Shown here: positions 21,827 through 33,263 of the stretch, in pieces
How the letters are laid out: each line of letters starts with the position of its first letter
Numbering within the stretch: the stretch's first letter is position 1
Source: Candidatus Kurthia intestinigallinarum
GTDB lineage: Bacteria > Bacillota > Bacilli > Bacillales_A > Planococcaceae
Reading direction: 5' to 3'
NCBI RefSeq assembly: GCF_003991225.1
Contig: NZ_JTFC01000044.1
Location: 1-64,000, forward strand
DNA: 64,000 nucleotides
Position numbers and translations under genes: made by a program
Notes under the pieces: model-generated
What the model saw: only the letters and a program-made list of their open reading frames with translations
What the model was told of the DNA's origin: nothing
Databases searched by the model: none

Positions 21827-22456
21827 TTAGTTAGCTTTAATACCAGATTTAACTGTGATTAACGCTTTTTTAGAACCAGGAACATTACCTTTAACTAGTA
21901 ATAAGTTGCGTTCTGCATCAACTTTTACGATTTCTAAGTTTTGGATAGTTACAACGTTGCCACCCATTTGACCAGGTAAATTCTTTTGTTTGAATACGCG
22001 GTTTGGAGCAACTGGACCCATTGAACCAGGGCGACGGTGGTAACGAGAACCGTGGGCCATAGGACCACGTGATTGACCATGACGTTTAATAACACCTTGG
22101 AAACCTTTACCTTTAGTAACACCTGTTACATCTACTACATCGCCTTCTGCGAAAATTTCAACTTTGACTTCTTGACCAATCTCGTACTCAGCTAAGTCAG
22201 CATTGCGAATTTCGCGAATGAAGCGCTTAGGAGCAGTGTTTGCTTTAGCTACGTGTCCTTGTTCAGGTTTGTTAGATAATTTTTCTCGTTTATCTTCGAA
22301 ACCGATTTGGATAGCTTCGTAACCATCTGTATCAACTGTTTTCTTTTGAAGAACTACGTTTGGAGTAGCTTCGATTACAGTTACAGGGATTAAATCACCG
22401 TTCTCAGCGAAGACTTGCGTCATACCGATTTTTCTACCTAAGATTCCTTTGGTCAT
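21827..22456 (-). CDS. rplC: 50S ribosomal protein L3
   Basis: 209 residues: [20 protein letters not shown] start and [20 protein letters not shown], whose finger approaches the peptidyl transferase centre. RBS AGGAGG. Confidence 0.98.
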   Translation of the reverse strand: MTKGILGRKIGMTQVFAENGDLIPVTVIEATPNVVLQKKTVDTDGYEAIQIGFEDKREKLSNKPEQGHVAKANTAPKRFIREIRNADLAEYEIGQEVKVEIFAEGDVVDVTGVTKGKGFQGVIKRHGQSRGPMAHGSRYHRRPGSMGPVAPNRVFKQKNLPGQMGGNVVTIQNLEIVKVDAERNLLLVKGNVPGSKKALITVKSGIKAN

Positions 22457-22507
22457 GTGTCACACCTCCTGAAGATATTTAAAATTAATTTTATTTTTTA
22501 CCATGCA

Positions 22508-22940
<433 letters not shown>

Positions 22941-22945
22941 TTTAT

Positions 22946-22974
22946 ATTATACATAATCTACGTATCGAACGCAA
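22946..22974 (-). promoter_or_regulatory. Promoter of the S10-spc-alpha superoperon (sigma-A)
   Basis: TTGCGT (22969-22974), 17 bases, perfect TATAAT (22946-22951) on the minus strand. Between it and the antiporter terminator the sequence is AT-rich with nothing else seen. Confidence 0.82.
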
Positions 22975-23107
22975 TAACTTTCTTTAAAAAAATTATTTAC
23001 GCTATTCTATGTGGTTCTTTTCTTGAATTTGAATTTACGTCTGCTTTTTTAACGTTTTCTAGTATATAAAAAATTAGCGTAGAAGGCAACCTTTTACCCT
23101 TCGAAAT

Positions 23108-23155
23108 TAAGAAAAACCATTTTTCTGTCAATTCAAGCACAAAAAAATGGTTTTC
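23108..23155 (-). terminator. Terminator after the antiporter gene
   Basis: Minus-strand stem GAAAACCATTTTT paired with AAAAATGGTTTTTC across a ~17-base loop, running into T-rich sequence. About 20 bases after the stop. Confidence 0.8.
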
Positions 23156-23176
23156 CTTCTATATATAATATAGTTC

Positions 23177-24508
23177 CTATGAAAAGAACATAATTGCTAC
23201 CCAGCCAGAAATTAATAGTGGAATATTGAAAATGAATAAAGTCGGAATACAGGTATCGCGAATATGATCATGCTGACCATCAACATTTAATCCAGCTGTG
23301 GGGCCCAACGTTGAATCAGAAGCTGGAGATCCAGCATCACCTAATGCTCCTGCCGTACCTATCAATGTAATAATTGCTGCAGCACTTAAACCAAAGCTTT
23401 CTGCTATTGGTACAAAAATAGATGCAATAATTGGAATAGTCGCAAATGAAGAACCAATTCCCATATCGATGAAAAATCCAATTAGTAACATTAGTAAAAC
23501 AGCTAAAGCTTTATTATCACCAAGCATTGTTTCCGCAGCAGATACTAAACCGTCGACATCTCCTGTAGCTGTAACAACTGCTGCAAAACCACTTGATGCA
23601 ACCATGACCATTCCGATAAAAGCCATTAAACGCATGCCATCTGTTAAAATACTATCGGCTTCTTTCCAACGAATAGCACCAGTAATATATAAAATCAATA
23701 CACCAGTTAATGCGCCTAAAAACATTTGACCTGTCTCTAATGGTACTAATGCCGGAATTTGTACTAACACTGTTGCAACTAATGCAATAACTGTTGAAAT
23801 AATATTTTTTCTACTTACTTTAACGATAAGTTCACTTTCTACATTAATTTCTCGATATTTACGCGGTTTACGAAACGCAAAAAACGCAATGATCAATCCA
23901 ATTAACATGCCGATTGCTGGAATTAACATCGGTCCATAAACATCAGTGCGAGAAATATCTAATCCTGCTGATGAAATATTATCTGCTACAATCCCTTGAT
24001 AAACAAGCCCAAAACCAAATGGCAAACTCATATATGGTGTAATTAAACCAAATGCTAAAATACAAGCAATCAAACGACGATCAATTTCCAACATATTTAA
24101 AATTTTAATAATTGGGGGAATTAACAAAGGAATAAATGCAATATGAATAGGAATGATATTTTGTGAGGATACAGCCATTAATAATAAAACAATAAAGATA
24201 AGCGCCTTTACTAGAGCTGATTTTTGTGAATCTCCACTTCGTTTCACTACTTTTAAAATTGCTGATACTAGCAATTCAGATATCCCGGTTTTTGAAATTG
24301 CAACAGCTAGACCACCAAGCATCGCATAACTTAATGCTACCTCTGCCCCATCGCCTAAACCACCTATAAATGCCTCTAATGTTTTACTTAATGACATTCC
24401 TGAAGTTAAGCCACCAATAAGTGCCCCAATCGCTAATGAGAAAACCACATTAATGCGAAGAACACTTAATATTAGCATAACCAATACAGCAACAATGACT
24501 GCGTTCAT
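23177..24508 (-). CDS. Na+/H+ antiporter family protein (NhaC/YuiF-like)
   Basis: 443 residues with 11-12 hydrophobic segments. Conserved acidic and glycine-rich segments such as IGTAGALGDAGSPASDSTLG and GFFIDMGIGSSFATIP match the Na+/H+ antiporter superfamily seen in B. subtilis YuiF (ion transporter superfamily; some members proposed to move amino acids). Substrate therefore uncertain. The frame extends three codons upstream (GTG) but the RBS AGGTG lies there; the ATG is chosen. It has its own perfect consensus promoter and terminator, and stands between the S10 and str operons where B. subtilis has an unrelated gene. Confidence 0.8.
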   Translation of the reverse strand: MNAVIVAVLVMLILSVLRINVVFSLAIGALIGGLTSGMSLSKTLEAFIGGLGDGAEVALSYAMLGGLAVAISKTGISELLVSAILKVVKRSGDSQKSALVKALIFIVLLLMAVSSQNIIPIHIAFIPLLIPPIIKILNMLEIDRRLIACILAFGLITPYMSLPFGFGLVYQGIVADNISSAGLDISRTDVYGPMLIPAIGMLIGLIIAFFAFRKPRKYREINVESELIVKVSRKNIISTVIALVATVLVQIPALVPLETGQMFLGALTGVLILYITGAIRWKEADSILTDGMRLMAFIGMVMVASSGFAAVVTATGDVDGLVSAAETMLGDNKALAVLLMLLIGFFIDMGIGSSFATIPIIASIFVPIAESFGLSAAAIITLIGTAGALGDAGSPASDSTLGPTAGLNVDGQHDHIRDTCIPTLFIFNIPLLISGWVAIMFFS

Positions 24509-24546
24509 CAATGTCACCTACTTTCTAATTTTTTGACTCATTCGCC

Positions 24547-24575
24547 ATTATAATGAACGTAAGATTTCATGTCAA
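24547..24575 (-). promoter_or_regulatory. Perfect-consensus sigma-A promoter of the antiporter gene
   Basis: TTGACA (24570-24575), 17 bases, TATAAT (24547-24552) on the minus strand, placing the start of transcription about 30 bases before the ATG. It begins just 8 bases past the tuf terminator. Confidence 0.88.
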
Positions 24576-24583
24576 TTTTCTGT

Positions 24584-24621
24584 AAAAAAAAAAGCATATG
24601 CAGCAAATGCTACATACGCTT
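24584..24621 (-). terminator. Terminator after tuf
   Basis: Minus-strand stem GCGTATGTAGC/atttg/CTGCATATGC followed by ten T. Ends the str operon. Confidence 0.92.
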
Positions 24622-24663
24622 TTTATAAGAAAGCTTATTAAATCAATCTAGTTAAAGAAAGAA

Positions 24664-25854
24664 TTAAGCTTTTTCGATGTTAGAAACAACACCTGAACCA
24701 ACTGTACGGCCGCCTTCACGGATTGAGAAACGAGTACCGTCTTCAATAGCGATTGGGTGGATAAGTTCGATGTTCATTTTAGTGTTATCGCCAGGCATTA
24801 CCATTTCAGTACCTTCTGGTAACGTGATTACACCAGTTACGTCAGTAGTACGGAAGTAGAATTGTGGACGGTAGTTAGAGAAGAATGGAGTATGACGGCC
24901 ACCCTCTTCTTTTGATAACACGTAAACTTCAGCAGAGAATTTAGTGTGAGGTGTGATTGTACCTGGTTTAGCAAGTACTTGACCACGTTGGATATCTTCA
25001 CGAGCAACACCACGTAATAAAGCACCGATGTTATCGCCAGCTTCAGCGTAATCTAATAATTTACGGAACATTTCAACACCTGTTACAGTTGTTTGAGCAG
25101 TTTCTTCAGTAATACCAACGATATCAACAACATCGCCGACTTTAACTTGACCACGTTCAACACGGCCAGTTGCTACTGTACCACGACCAGTGATAGAGAA
25201 TACATCCTCTACTGGCATCATGAATGGTTTGTCAGTTTGACGTTCTGGAGTTGGAATGTAAGAATCTACAGCGTCCATTAATTCAACGATTGCATTTTCC
25301 CATTTTTCTTCGCCTTCTAAAGCTTTAAGAGCAGAACCTTTGATTACAGGAACATCATCGCCAGGGAAGCCGTATTCTGATAATAGGTCACGTACTTCCA
25401 TTTCAACTAATTCAAGTAATTCTTCGTCGTCTACCATATCGCATTTGTTTAAGAATACTACGATGTAAGGTACACCTACGTTACGAGATAAAAGGATGTG
25501 TTCACGAGTTTGTGGCATTGGACCATCAGCAGCAGATACTACTAAGATCGCGCCATCCATTTGTGCAGCACCAGTGATCATGTTTTTAACGTAATCGGCG
25601 TGTCCTGGGCAGTCAACGTGAGCGTAGTGACGAGTGTCAGTTTCATATTCGATGTGAGAAGTGTTGATAGTGATACCGCGTTCTTTTTCTTCTGGAGCGT
25701 TATCGATATCAGCGTATGATTTAGCTTCCCCGCCTTGTTTTTTAGCAAGAACTGTAGCGATTGCAGCAGTTAAAGTTGTTTTACCATGGTCAACGTGTCC
25801 GATTGTACCAATGTTAGCATGCGTTTTAGAACGGTCGAATTTTTCTTTAGCCAT
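24664..25854 (-). CDS. tuf: Elongation factor Tu
   Basis: 396 residues. G1 motif GHVDHGKT (19-26), switch [19 protein letters not shown], and the C-terminal beta-barrel domains ending [14 protein letters not shown]. Delivers aminoacyl-tRNA. RBS AGGAGG. It is last in rpsL-rpsG-fusA-tuf, with an extra promoter of its own. Confidence 0.99.
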   Translation of the reverse strand: MAKEKFDRSKTHANIGTIGHVDHGKTTLTAAIATVLAKKQGGEAKSYADIDNAPEEKERGITINTSHIEYETDTRHYAHVDCPGHADYVKNMITGAAQMDGAILVVSAADGPMPQTREHILLSRNVGVPYIVVFLNKCDMVDDEELLELVEMEVRDLLSEYGFPGDDVPVIKGSALKALEGEEKWENAIVELMDAVDSYIPTPERQTDKPFMMPVEDVFSITGRGTVATGRVERGQVKVGDVVDIVGITEETAQTTVTGVEMFRKLLDYAEAGDNIGALLRGVAREDIQRGQVLAKPGTITPHTKFSAEVYVLSKEEGGRHTPFFSNYRPQFYFRTTDVTGVITLPEGTEMVMPGDNTKMNIELIHPIAIEDGTRFSIREGGRTVGSGVVSNIEKA

Positions 25855-25909
25855 TTTAAATGTGCCTCCTAGGGTTTTAAAAGTTTTATTAGTAATAAGA
25901 TTTATAGAT

Positions 25910-25951
25910 ACATCTTTTAGAAGAACGGGCCCTGTTCTCCTGCTAAGATGT
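25910..25951 (-). promoter_or_regulatory. Strong hairpin in the tuf leader
   Basis: ACATCTT...AAGATGT encloses an uninterrupted 8-bp stem AGGAGAAC/agggccc/GTTCTTCT (one G-U pair). There is no T-run, so it is not an intrinsic terminator. It lies in the fusA-tuf gap, downstream of the tuf promoter. Role unknown; mRNA stability or processing are options. Confidence 0.65.
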
Positions 25952-25964
25952 AGCTTACATGTTA

Positions 25965-25993
25965 TTTATACTTGATATACCAAGAAATTTCAA
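25965..25993 (-). promoter_or_regulatory. Internal promoter for tuf
   Basis: TTGAAA (25988-25993), 17 bases, TATAAA (25965-25970) on the minus strand in the fusA-tuf gap. It could raise tuf expression above that of fusA. Confidence 0.6.
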
Positions 25994-26015
25994 TTAAAAA
26001 TTATTCAATTTAAAA

Positions 26016-28094
26016 TTAACCTTGGTGTTTTTTGATGATTTCTTCTGAAACTGATTTTGGAACTTCTTCATAGTGATCAAACACCATTGAGAATGTACCG
26101 CGACCTTGAGTAGATGAACGTAAAGTTGTTGCATACCCAAACATTTCAGCAAGTGGAACCATTGCACGAACAACTTGAGCGTTACCGCGAGCTTCCATAC
26201 CTTCTACACGTCCACGACGAGCAGTGATGTTACCCATGATATCACCAAGATATTCTTCTGGCATTACTACTTCTACTTTCATAACTGGTTCTAAAAGAAC
26301 TGGGTTACAAGCTTGAGCAGCTTTTTTCACTGCTAGAGATGCAGCTACTTTAAACGCCATTTCATTTGAATCGACATCGTGGTAAGAACCATCGACTAAT
26401 GTAGCTTTAACGTCGATTAGAGGGAATCCTGCTAATACACCGTTTGCTAATGAATCTTTAAGTCCTGCTTCTACAGCTGGGATGTATTCACGAGGAACTA
26501 CACCACCAACGATAGCGTTAACGAACTCAAAGCCTTTTCCTTCTTCGTTTGGTTCGAATTCGATATGAACGTCACCATATTGACCACGACCACCAGATTG
26601 GCGAGCGAATTTACCTTGAACTTTAGCCGCTTGGCGGAAAGTTTCACGATAAGATACTTGAGGAGCACCTACGTTAGCTTCAACGTGGAATTCACGTTTC
26701 ATACGGTCAACTAAGATATCTAAGTGAAGTTCACCCATACCTGAGATGATAGTTTCACCAGTTTCAACGTCAGTGTGAGCGCGGAAAGTTGGATCTTCTT
26801 CTTGAAGTTTTTGTAGTGCTTGACCCATTTTATCTTGGTCAGCTTTTGATTTAGGCTCAACAGATAGAGAAATAACTGGTTCTGGGAATTCCATTGATTC
26901 AAGGATAACTAAGCTATCTTCTGCACAAAGAGTATCACCAGTAGTTGTAGCTTTAAGACCTACTGCAGCAGCAATGTCGCCAGCGTAAACTTCAGAGATT
27001 TCTTCACGGCTGTTAGCGTGCATTTGTAGGATACGACCTACACGTTCACGTTTGCCTTTAGAAGAGTTTTGTACGTAAGAACCTGATTGAAGAACACCAG
27101 AGTACACACGGAAGAAAGTTAATTTACCAACATAAGGGTCAGTCATAACTTTGAACGCAAGTGCAGCAAATGGTTCATCATCAGAAGAGTGACGTACGAT
27201 TTCTTCGTCGCCATCAACAGATGTACCTTTAATAGATTCAACATCTGTTGGAGCTGGTAGGTAATCAACTACTGCATCAAGCATTAATTGAACACCTTTG
27301 TTTTTGAACGCAGTACCACATACTACTGGGTAGAATTCTACTGATAAAGTAGCTTTACGGATAGCAGCTTTTAATTCTTCTTTAGTGATTTCTTCACCAG
27401 CGAAGTATTTTTCCATTAGATCTTCATCTAATTCAGCAACTGCTTCCACAAGTTTTTCGCGGTATTCGTCTGCTTGTTCTTTGTATTCAGCAGGAATTTC
27501 TTTAACTTCTGCGTTTGAACCGTCATCGCCTTCTTTGTAGAAAGTAGCGTTCATTTCTACTAAGTCAATGATAGCGTGGAACTCATCTTCAGCACCGATT
27601 GGTAATTGAATTGGGTGAGCGTTTGCTTCTAAACGTTCATGTAAAGTTCCTACAGAGTATAAGAAGTTCGCACCGATTTTATCCATTTTGTTAATGAATA
27701 CGATACGTGGTACGCCGTAAGTTGTAGCTTGACGCCATACTGTTTCAGTTTGTGGTTCTACACCTGATTGAGCATCAAGTACAGTAACAGCACCATCAAG
27801 TACACGAAGAGAACGTTCAACTTCTACAGTGAAGTCTACGTGTCCTGGTGTATCAATGATGTTTACACGGTTGCCTTTCCATTGGGCTGTTGTAGCAGCA
27901 GAAGTGATAGTAATACCACGTTCTTGCTCTTGCTCCATCCAGTCCATTTGAGAAGCGCCTTCGTGAGTTTCACCGATTTTGTGAATCTTACCAGTGTAAT
28001 AAAGGATACGCTCAGTTGTTGTTGTTTTACCAGCATCAATGTGAGCCATGATTCCGATATTACGAGTGTTCTCAAGTGAGAATTCTCTAGTCAT
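26016..28094 (-). CDS. fusA: Elongation factor G
   Basis: 692 residues, five-domain translocase. G1 AHIDAGKT (17-24), G3 [16 protein letters not shown]4 NKMDK; domain IV/V signature near the C-terminus ([18 protein letters not shown]). Standard length. 45 bases after rpsG. Confidence 0.99.
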   Translation of the reverse strand: MTREFSLENTRNIGIMAHIDAGKTTTTERILYYTGKIHKIGETHEGASQMDWMEQEQERGITITSAATTAQWKGNRVNIIDTPGHVDFTVEVERSLRVLDGAVTVLDAQSGVEPQTETVWRQATTYGVPRIVFINKMDKIGANFLYSVGTLHERLEANAHPIQLPIGAEDEFHAIIDLVEMNATFYKEGDDGSNAEVKEIPAEYKEQADEYREKLVEAVAELDEDLMEKYFAGEEITKEELKAAIRKATLSVEFYPVVCGTAFKNKGVQLMLDAVVDYLPAPTDVESIKGTSVDGDEEIVRHSSDDEPFAALAFKVMTDPYVGKLTFFRVYSGVLQSGSYVQNSSKGKRERVGRILQMHANSREEISEVYAGDIAAAVGLKATTTGDTLCAEDSLVILESMEFPEPVISLSVEPKSKADQDKMGQALQKLQEEDPTFRAHTDVETGETIISGMGELHLDILVDRMKREFHVEANVGAPQVSYRETFRQAAKVQGKFARQSGGRGQYGDVHIEFEPNEEGKGFEFVNAIVGGVVPREYIPAVEAGLKDSLANGVLAGFPLIDVKATLVDGSYHDVDSNEMAFKVAASLAVKKAAQACNPVLLEPVMKVEVVMPEEYLGDIMGNITARRGRVEGMEARGNAQVVRAMVPLAEMFGYATTLRSSTQGRGTFSMVFDHYEEVPKSVSEEIIKKHQG

Positions 28095-28139
28095 GCGGAA
28101 TTTCTCCTTCCATAATGGATGTATATTTTAGGATAAATC

Positions 28140-28610
28140 TTACCAGCGGTAGTGAGCGAATGCTTTGTTGGCTTCAGCCATTTTATGCATATCTTCACGT
28201 TTTTTAACTGACGCACCAGTGTTGTTAGAAGCGTCTAAAATTTCGTTAGCAAGACGTTCTTCCATAGTTTTTTCGCCGCGAAGACGAGAGTAGTTTACTA
28301 GGTAACGAAGACCTAAAGTAGTACGACGTTCTGGACGAACTTCTACTGGTACTTGATAGTTAGCACCACCGACACGGCGAGCACGTACTTCAAGAACTGG
28401 CATTACGTTTTCTAATGCAGCTTCGAATACTTCTACTGCATCTTTACCAGAACGTTCTTTAACTAAATCGAAAGCTCCGTATAAGATTTTTTGAGAAGTA
28501 CCTTTTTTACCATCTACCATTAATTTGTTGACTAAACGAGTTACAAGTTTTGAATTATAAAGTGGATCTGGTAACACGTCACGTTTGGAAACAGGACCTT
28601 TACGAGGCAT
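28140..28610 (-). CDS. rpsG: 30S ribosomal protein S7
   Basis: 156 residues from [20 protein letters not shown]; ends [16 protein letters not shown]. Six in-frame codons further upstream contain the GGAGG RBS and are excluded. Nucleates the 3' domain of 16S rRNA. Confidence 0.98.
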   Translation of the reverse strand: MPRKGPVSKRDVLPDPLYNSKLVTRLVNKLMVDGKKGTSQKILYGAFDLVKERSGKDAVEVFEAALENVMPVLEVRARRVGGANYQVPVEVRPERRTTLGLRYLVNYSRLRGEKTMEERLANEILDASNNTGASVKKREDMHKMAEANKAFAHYRW

Positions 28611-28651
28611 GTGTTTTCCTCCTTTCAAGTATAGCTACTTATTAGATTACA

Positions 28652-29071
28652 TTATTTTTTTTCTTTTGGTTTTTTAGCACCGTATAATGAACGTGATTGC
28701 ATACGTCCTTGTACAGCTGCAGTATCAAGAGCACCACGAACTACGTGATAACGTACCCCTGGTAAATCTTTTACACGTCCGCCACGGATAAGAACAACAC
28801 TGTGTTCTTGTAAGTTATGGCCTTCACCAGGAATATAAGCGTTAACTTCGATTTGGTTAGTTAAACGTACACGAGCGTATTTACGTAACGCTGAGTTAGG
28901 TTTTTTAGGTGTCATTGTACCAACACGAGTACAAACACCACGTTTTTGTGGTGAGTTAACATCAGTTAAGCTTTTTGCAAAGCTGTTATAGCCTTTGTTT
29001 AAAGCTGGTGAATTAGATTTCTTACTTTTGGATTGACGAGGCTTACGTACTAATTGGTTAATTGTAGGCAT
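28652..29071 (-). CDS. rpsL: 30S ribosomal protein S12
   Basis: 139 residues: [20 protein letters not shown] start, then [20 protein letters not shown], with the accuracy-centre lysine in PKKPNS (streptomycin site) and [10 protein letters not shown]. Wild-type streptomycin-sensitive residues appear present. First gene of the str operon here. Confidence 0.98.
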   Translation of the reverse strand: MPTINQLVRKPRQSKSKKSNSPALNKGYNSFAKSLTDVNSPQKRGVCTRVGTMTPKKPNSALRKYARVRLTNQIEVNAYIPGEGHNLQEHSVVLIRGGRVKDLPGVRYHVVRGALDTAAVQGRMQSRSLYGAKKPKEKK

Positions 29072-29440
29072 CGATATGTCCTCCTCTCATTGCTTTCTTT
29101 AAATCCACACATCCAGGTGGTTCATTTTGAGTTAAAAACAAAAGTCTTTACGTGATCAGCGTAAAAACTACTAAAGCAGTACTTCAAGTTATGTTGGCGT
29201 TTTACATCAACGTCATTATCTCTACCAAGAGTCTGCCTGGTTATTTAATGCAACGGGAACACCAAAATTTGTGCCGTCGCACCGCATGCGTGGTTTATTC
29301 ACCTGTTACATCTTAGAGTAACAACGTTTTGTTCCACGACCAGCAATGCTTGTCGTTACTGTTTGTAATTAACGTGCATTGTTTTAATTTTTCCCTTAGA
29401 CATTAAGCCCATGAAATGATAGACAATGAACTATCAACCT
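29072..29440 (-). promoter_or_regulatory. Long 5' leader of rpsL
   Basis: About 370 untranslated nt between the str promoter and rpsL. Bacillus carries rplGB/ybxF (L7Ae-like) between rpoC and rpsL; no intact ORF of that kind exists here. Most of the interval has no recognisable structure by eye, apart from short dyads and the weak protein similarity listed separately. Confidence 0.45.
29243..29368 (-). pseudogene. Possible remnant of an L7Ae-like gene (rplGB/ybxF)
   Basis: One frame reads LQTVTTSIAGRGTK, one stop, then RCDGTNFGVPVALN. The family has TKQTVKAL...RG and KACGIEVGAAAVAI at its two ends, and the site matches. Similarity is short, an in-frame stop lies immediately upstream, and about 20 residues would be deleted. 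Treat as a weak suggestion. Confidence 0.25.
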
Positions 29441-29445
29441 AAAAT

Positions 29446-29474
29446 ATATTATCATCTCAGAAGTTTGTTGTCAA
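29446..29474 (-). promoter_or_regulatory. Promoter of the str operon (sigma-A)
   Basis: Perfect TTGACA (29469-29474), 17 bases, TAATAT (29446-29451) on the minus strand, just beyond the rpoC terminator. Confidence 0.82.
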
Positions 29475-29482
29475 CTAAATAT

Positions 29483-29512
29483 AAAAAATCCCAACGAAAA
29501 TTCGTTGGGATT
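29483..29512 (-). terminator. Terminator after rpoC
   Basis: Stem ATCCCAACGAA/ttt/TCGTTGGGAT followed by TTTTTATATTT on the minus strand, 15 bases after the stop. Confidence 0.93.
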
Positions 29513-29526
29513 TAATATAAAATCTA

Positions 29527-32500
29527 TTATTCGGCTGAAGTTGTTGTTTCTGTAGCTGCACCAGCACCGGCAATTTCGATTTGACGGTAACGTTGCATAC
29601 CTGTACCAGCTGGCACAAGTTTACCAAGAATAACGTTTTCTTTAAGACCAAGTAATTCATCACGTTTACCTTTGATAGCTGCATCCGTTAACACACGAGT
29701 TGTTTCTTGGAATGAAGCTGCAGATAAGAATGATTCAGTTTCAAGAGAAGCTTTTGTAATACCAAGGATAACTGGACGACATGTAGCTGGCGCTTTGTTA
29801 CCTGACATTAAGATACTGCTGTTTGCTGCAGTGAATTGGTGAATATCCACTAATGAGCCTGGTAGTAAGTCAGTATCACCAGCTTCGATAATACGAACCT
29901 TACGTAACATTTGACGTACCATAACCTCGATGTGTTTATCACCGATTTCTACACCTTGCATACGGTATACTTTTTGAACTTCTTTTAATAGATACTCTTC
30001 TACAGTAGACACGTCAGTAACTTTGATTAATTGTTTTGGATCAATTGAACCTTCAGTTAATGATTGACCATGAGAAACTTGATCGCCCTCTTGGACTTTT
30101 AGACGTGCATTGTATGGAGCTGTATATTTACGAGATTCGATTGGGCTTTGAACCGTAATTTCTTTAAGACCTTCGCGAATTTCTTCAATTTCAACAATTG
30201 TACCTGAAATTTCTGTAATAAGCGCTTGACCTTTAGGATTACGAGATTCGAAAATCTCTTGGATACGAGGTAAACCTTGAGTGATATCGGCACCGGCAAC
30301 CCCACCTGTATGGAAAGTACGCATTGTTAACTGAGTACCTGGTTCCCCGATAGATTGAGCAGCGATGATACCAACTGCTTCACCCACTTCAACTTCGTCA
30401 CCTGTAGCTAAGTTCATACCGTAACATTTTTTACATACGCCATGTTTAGTATTACATGTAAACGCAGAACGAATTGTAACTGTTTCGATATTTGCTTCTG
30501 AGATTTTACGAGCTAATTCAGCTGTGATTAATTCGTTTGGACTAACGATAATTTCGTTTGTTTCAGGATGACGAATAGTTTTCTTAGCGTAACGACCAAG
30601 AACACGTTCTTCAAGGGCTTCGATTAATTCGTTGCCTTCTTTAAGAGCTGAAATTTCAAGACCTTTATCAGTACCACAATCGTCTTCGCGGATGATGACA
30701 TCTTGTGCAACATCAACAAGACGACGAGTAAGGTAACCTGAATCGGCTGTTTTAAGTGCTGTATCGGCAAGACCTTTACGAGCACCATGGGTAGAGATAA
30801 AGTACTCTAATACCGTTAAGCCTTCACGGAATGAAGATTTAATTGGTAATTCGATGATACGACCAGCTGGGTTGGCCATCAGACCACGCATACCAGCAAG
30901 TTGAGTGAAGTTAGAAGCGTTACCACGCGCACCAGAGTCACTCATCATGAAGATTGGGTTAGTCGCTGGAAGAGATTTCATCAGTTTAGATTGGATAACA
31001 TCCTTCGCGTCACTCCAGAATGAAATTACACGATCGTAACGTTCTTCTTCAGTGATTAAACCACGACGGAATTGTTTTTGTACTTTATCTACTTTAATTT
31101 GAGCTTCATGTAAAATTTCTTGTTTATCTGGCAATACGATGATATCTGAGATACCAATTGAGATACCAGCTTTAGTTGAATATTTGAAACCAAGGTTTTT
31201 CAATTCATCAAGCATTTTAGAAGTTTCTGTGATATGGTAGCGATCAAATACTTCTGCGATAACATTACCAAGATATTTTTTAGTGAATGGTTTAGAAGGC
31301 TCTTGCTCTGCTAAATATTCTTTAATATTTGTATTAGTTGAAACGAAGAATTTATCTGATGTACCTACTTGTAAATTATCGATAGTTGGCTCGTTAATGT
31401 ATGGGAAATCAGCATATAAGATTTCGTTAAACAATACTTTACCAACAGAAGTAACTAACAATTTTTTATTTTGTTCTTCAGTGAATGTGTTGTTATTTAA
31501 AGAGGCTGCACGAATAGCAATACGAGTGTGTAAATGCACTTCGTTATTCGCGTAAGCAACATTTAATTCTTCAGGATCTGAGAACACAGTACCTTCACCT
31601 ACAGCGCCTTTACGCTCAAGAGTTAGGTAATAGTTACCTAATACCATATCTTGAGATGGTGTAACAACTGGTTTACCATCTTTAGGGTTTAAGATATTTT
31701 GCGCTGCAAGCATTAATAGACGTGCTTCAGCTTGTGCTTCTGCAGAAAGAGGAACGTGGACGGCCATTTGGTCACCATCGAAATCGGCATTGTATGCAGT
31801 ACATACTAATGGGTGTAAGCGAATTGCTTTACCTTCGATAAGTGTAGGCTCGAACGCTTGGATACCAAGACGGTGAAGTGTTGGTGCACGGTTCAGTAAT
31901 ACTGGATGCTCGCGCATGATGTCTTCTAAAACATCCCATACTTCTTCGTGTTGACGTTCAATTTTACGTTTAGCTGATTTAATATTATGAGCTAAACCGC
32001 GTTCAACTAATTCTTTCATTAAGAAAGGTTTGAATAGTTCGATTGCCATACCTTTTGGTAGACCACATTGGAACATTTTTAAAGATGGACCAACGACGAT
32101 TACAGAACGACCAGAGTAATCGACACGTTTACCAAGTAAGTTTTGACGGAAACGACCTTGTTTACCTTTTAACATATGAGAAAGAGATTTTAATGGACGA
32201 TTACCCGGACCTGTAACAGGACGGCCACGACGACCATTATCGATTAATGCATCAACTGCTTCTTGTAACATACGTTTTTCATTTTGAACGATGATGCCAG
32301 GAGCACCAAGGTCTAATAAACGTTTTAAACGGTTGTTACGGTTGATAACACGACGATATAAATCATTTAAATCAGATGTTGCGAAACGACCACCATCTAG
32401 TTGTACCATTGGACGTAATTCTGGTGGAATTACAGGAAGTACATCTAAGATCATCCATTCAGGACGGTTGCCTGAGTGGTGGAACGATTCAACAACTTCT

Positions 32501-33129
32501 AAACGCTTAATTGCACGTGTACGGCGTTGACCTTGTGCAGTTTTAAGCTCTTCTTTAAGTTCAATTGATTCTTTATCTAAATCGATTTCTTTCAATAAAT
32601 CTTTGATTGCTTCTGCACCCATAGATGCTTTGAATGTTTTACCGAATTTTTCACGGTAAGCACGATATTCTTTTTCAGAAAGAAGTTGTTTCTTTTCTAA
32701 AGGAGTATCGCCTGATTCAATTACAACGTAAGAAGCGAAGTAAATTACTTCTTCAAGTGCGCGTGGAGACATATCTAAGATAAGTCCCATACGGCTTGGA
32801 ATACCTTTGAAGTACCAAATGTGAGAAACAGGAGCAGCTAGCTCAATATGTCCCATACGTTCACGACGTACTTTTGCACGTGTTACTTCAACGCCACAGC
32901 GGTCACAAACTACACCTTTATAACGTACGCGTTTGTATTTACCACAGTGACACTCCCAGTCTTTTGTTGGACCAAAGATGCGTTCACAGAATAAACCATC
33001 TTTCTCTGGTTTTAATGTACGGTAGTTGATAGTTTCTGGTTTTTTAACCTCACCATATGACCACGAACGGATTTTATCTGGTGAAGCAAGACCAATTTTC
33101 ATGTATTCAAAATTATTAACGTCTATCAA
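29527..33129 (-). CDS. rpoC: DNA-directed RNA polymerase subunit beta'
   Basis: 1200 residues. N-terminal zinc ribbon [20 protein letters not shown]; catalytic Mg loop [12 protein letters not shown] near residue 450; second zinc site with [13 protein letters not shown] toward the C-terminus; trigger-loop region [16 protein letters not shown]. The start codon is TTG ([13 protein letters not shown]) behind a GGAGG RBS, the usual Bacillus choice. The C-terminus extends into an alanine/threonine-rich tail. Confidence 0.99.
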   Translation of the reverse strand: MIDVNNFEYMKIGLASPDKIRSWSYGEVKKPETINYRTLKPEKDGLFCERIFGPTKDWECHCGKYKRVRYKGVVCDRCGVEVTRAKVRRERMGHIELAAPVSHIWYFKGIPSRMGLILDMSPRALEEVIYFASYVVIESGDTPLEKKQLLSEKEYRAYREKFGKTFKASMGAEAIKDLLKEIDLDKESIELKEELKTAQGQRRTRAIKRLEVVESFHHSGNRPEWMILDVLPVIPPELRPMVQLDGGRFATSDLNDLYRRVINRNNRLKRLLDLGAPGIIVQNEKRMLQEAVDALIDNGRRGRPVTGPGNRPLKSLSHMLKGKQGRFRQNLLGKRVDYSGRSVIVVGPSLKMFQCGLPKGMAIELFKPFLMKELVERGLAHNIKSAKRKIERQHEEVWDVLEDIMREHPVLLNRAPTLHRLGIQAFEPTLIEGKAIRLHPLVCTAYNADFDGDQMAVHVPLSAEAQAEARLLMLAAQNILNPKDGKPVVTPSQDMVLGNYYLTLERKGAVGEGTVFSDPEELNVAYANNEVHLHTRIAIRAASLNNNTFTEEQNKKLLVTSVGKVLFNEILYADFPYINEPTIDNLQVGTSDKFFVSTNTNIKEYLAEQEPSKPFTKKYLGNVIAEVFDRYHITETSKMLDELKNLGFKYSTKAGISIGISDIIVLPDKQEILHEAQIKVDKVQKQFRRGLITEEERYDRVISFWSDAKDVIQSKLMKSLPATNPIFMMSDSGARGNASNFTQLAGMRGLMANPAGRIIELPIKSSFREGLTVLEYFISTHGARKGLADTALKTADSGYLTRRLVDVAQDVIIREDDCGTDKGLEISALKEGNELIEALEERVLGRYAKKTIRHPETNEIIVSPNELITAELARKISEANIETVTIRSAFTCNTKHGVCKKCYGMNLATGDEVEVGEAVGIIAAQSIGEPGTQLTMRTFHTGGVAGADITQGLPRIQEIFESRNPKGQALITEISGTIVEIEEIREGLKEITVQSPIESRKYTAPYNARLKVQEGDQVSHGQSLTEGSIDPKQLIKVTDVSTVEEYLLKEVQKVYRMQGVEIGDKHIEVMVRQMLRKVRIIEAGDTDLLPGSLVDIHQFTAANSSILMSGNKAPATCRPVILGITKASLETESFLSAASFQETTRVLTDAAIKGKRDELLGLKENVILGKLVPAGTGMQRYRQIEIAGAGAATETTTSAE

Positions 33130-33263
33130 GGAGCCTACCTCCCTCTATTAATGAAGTCTTTTCGACTTATAAATAATTAGCTCGACGATTGATTATTAGC
33201 AAATAAAAGGGAATTAGGACAAGCCCATAAGAGGTCCTGTCCATGTCCCAAAAAAATTACAAC

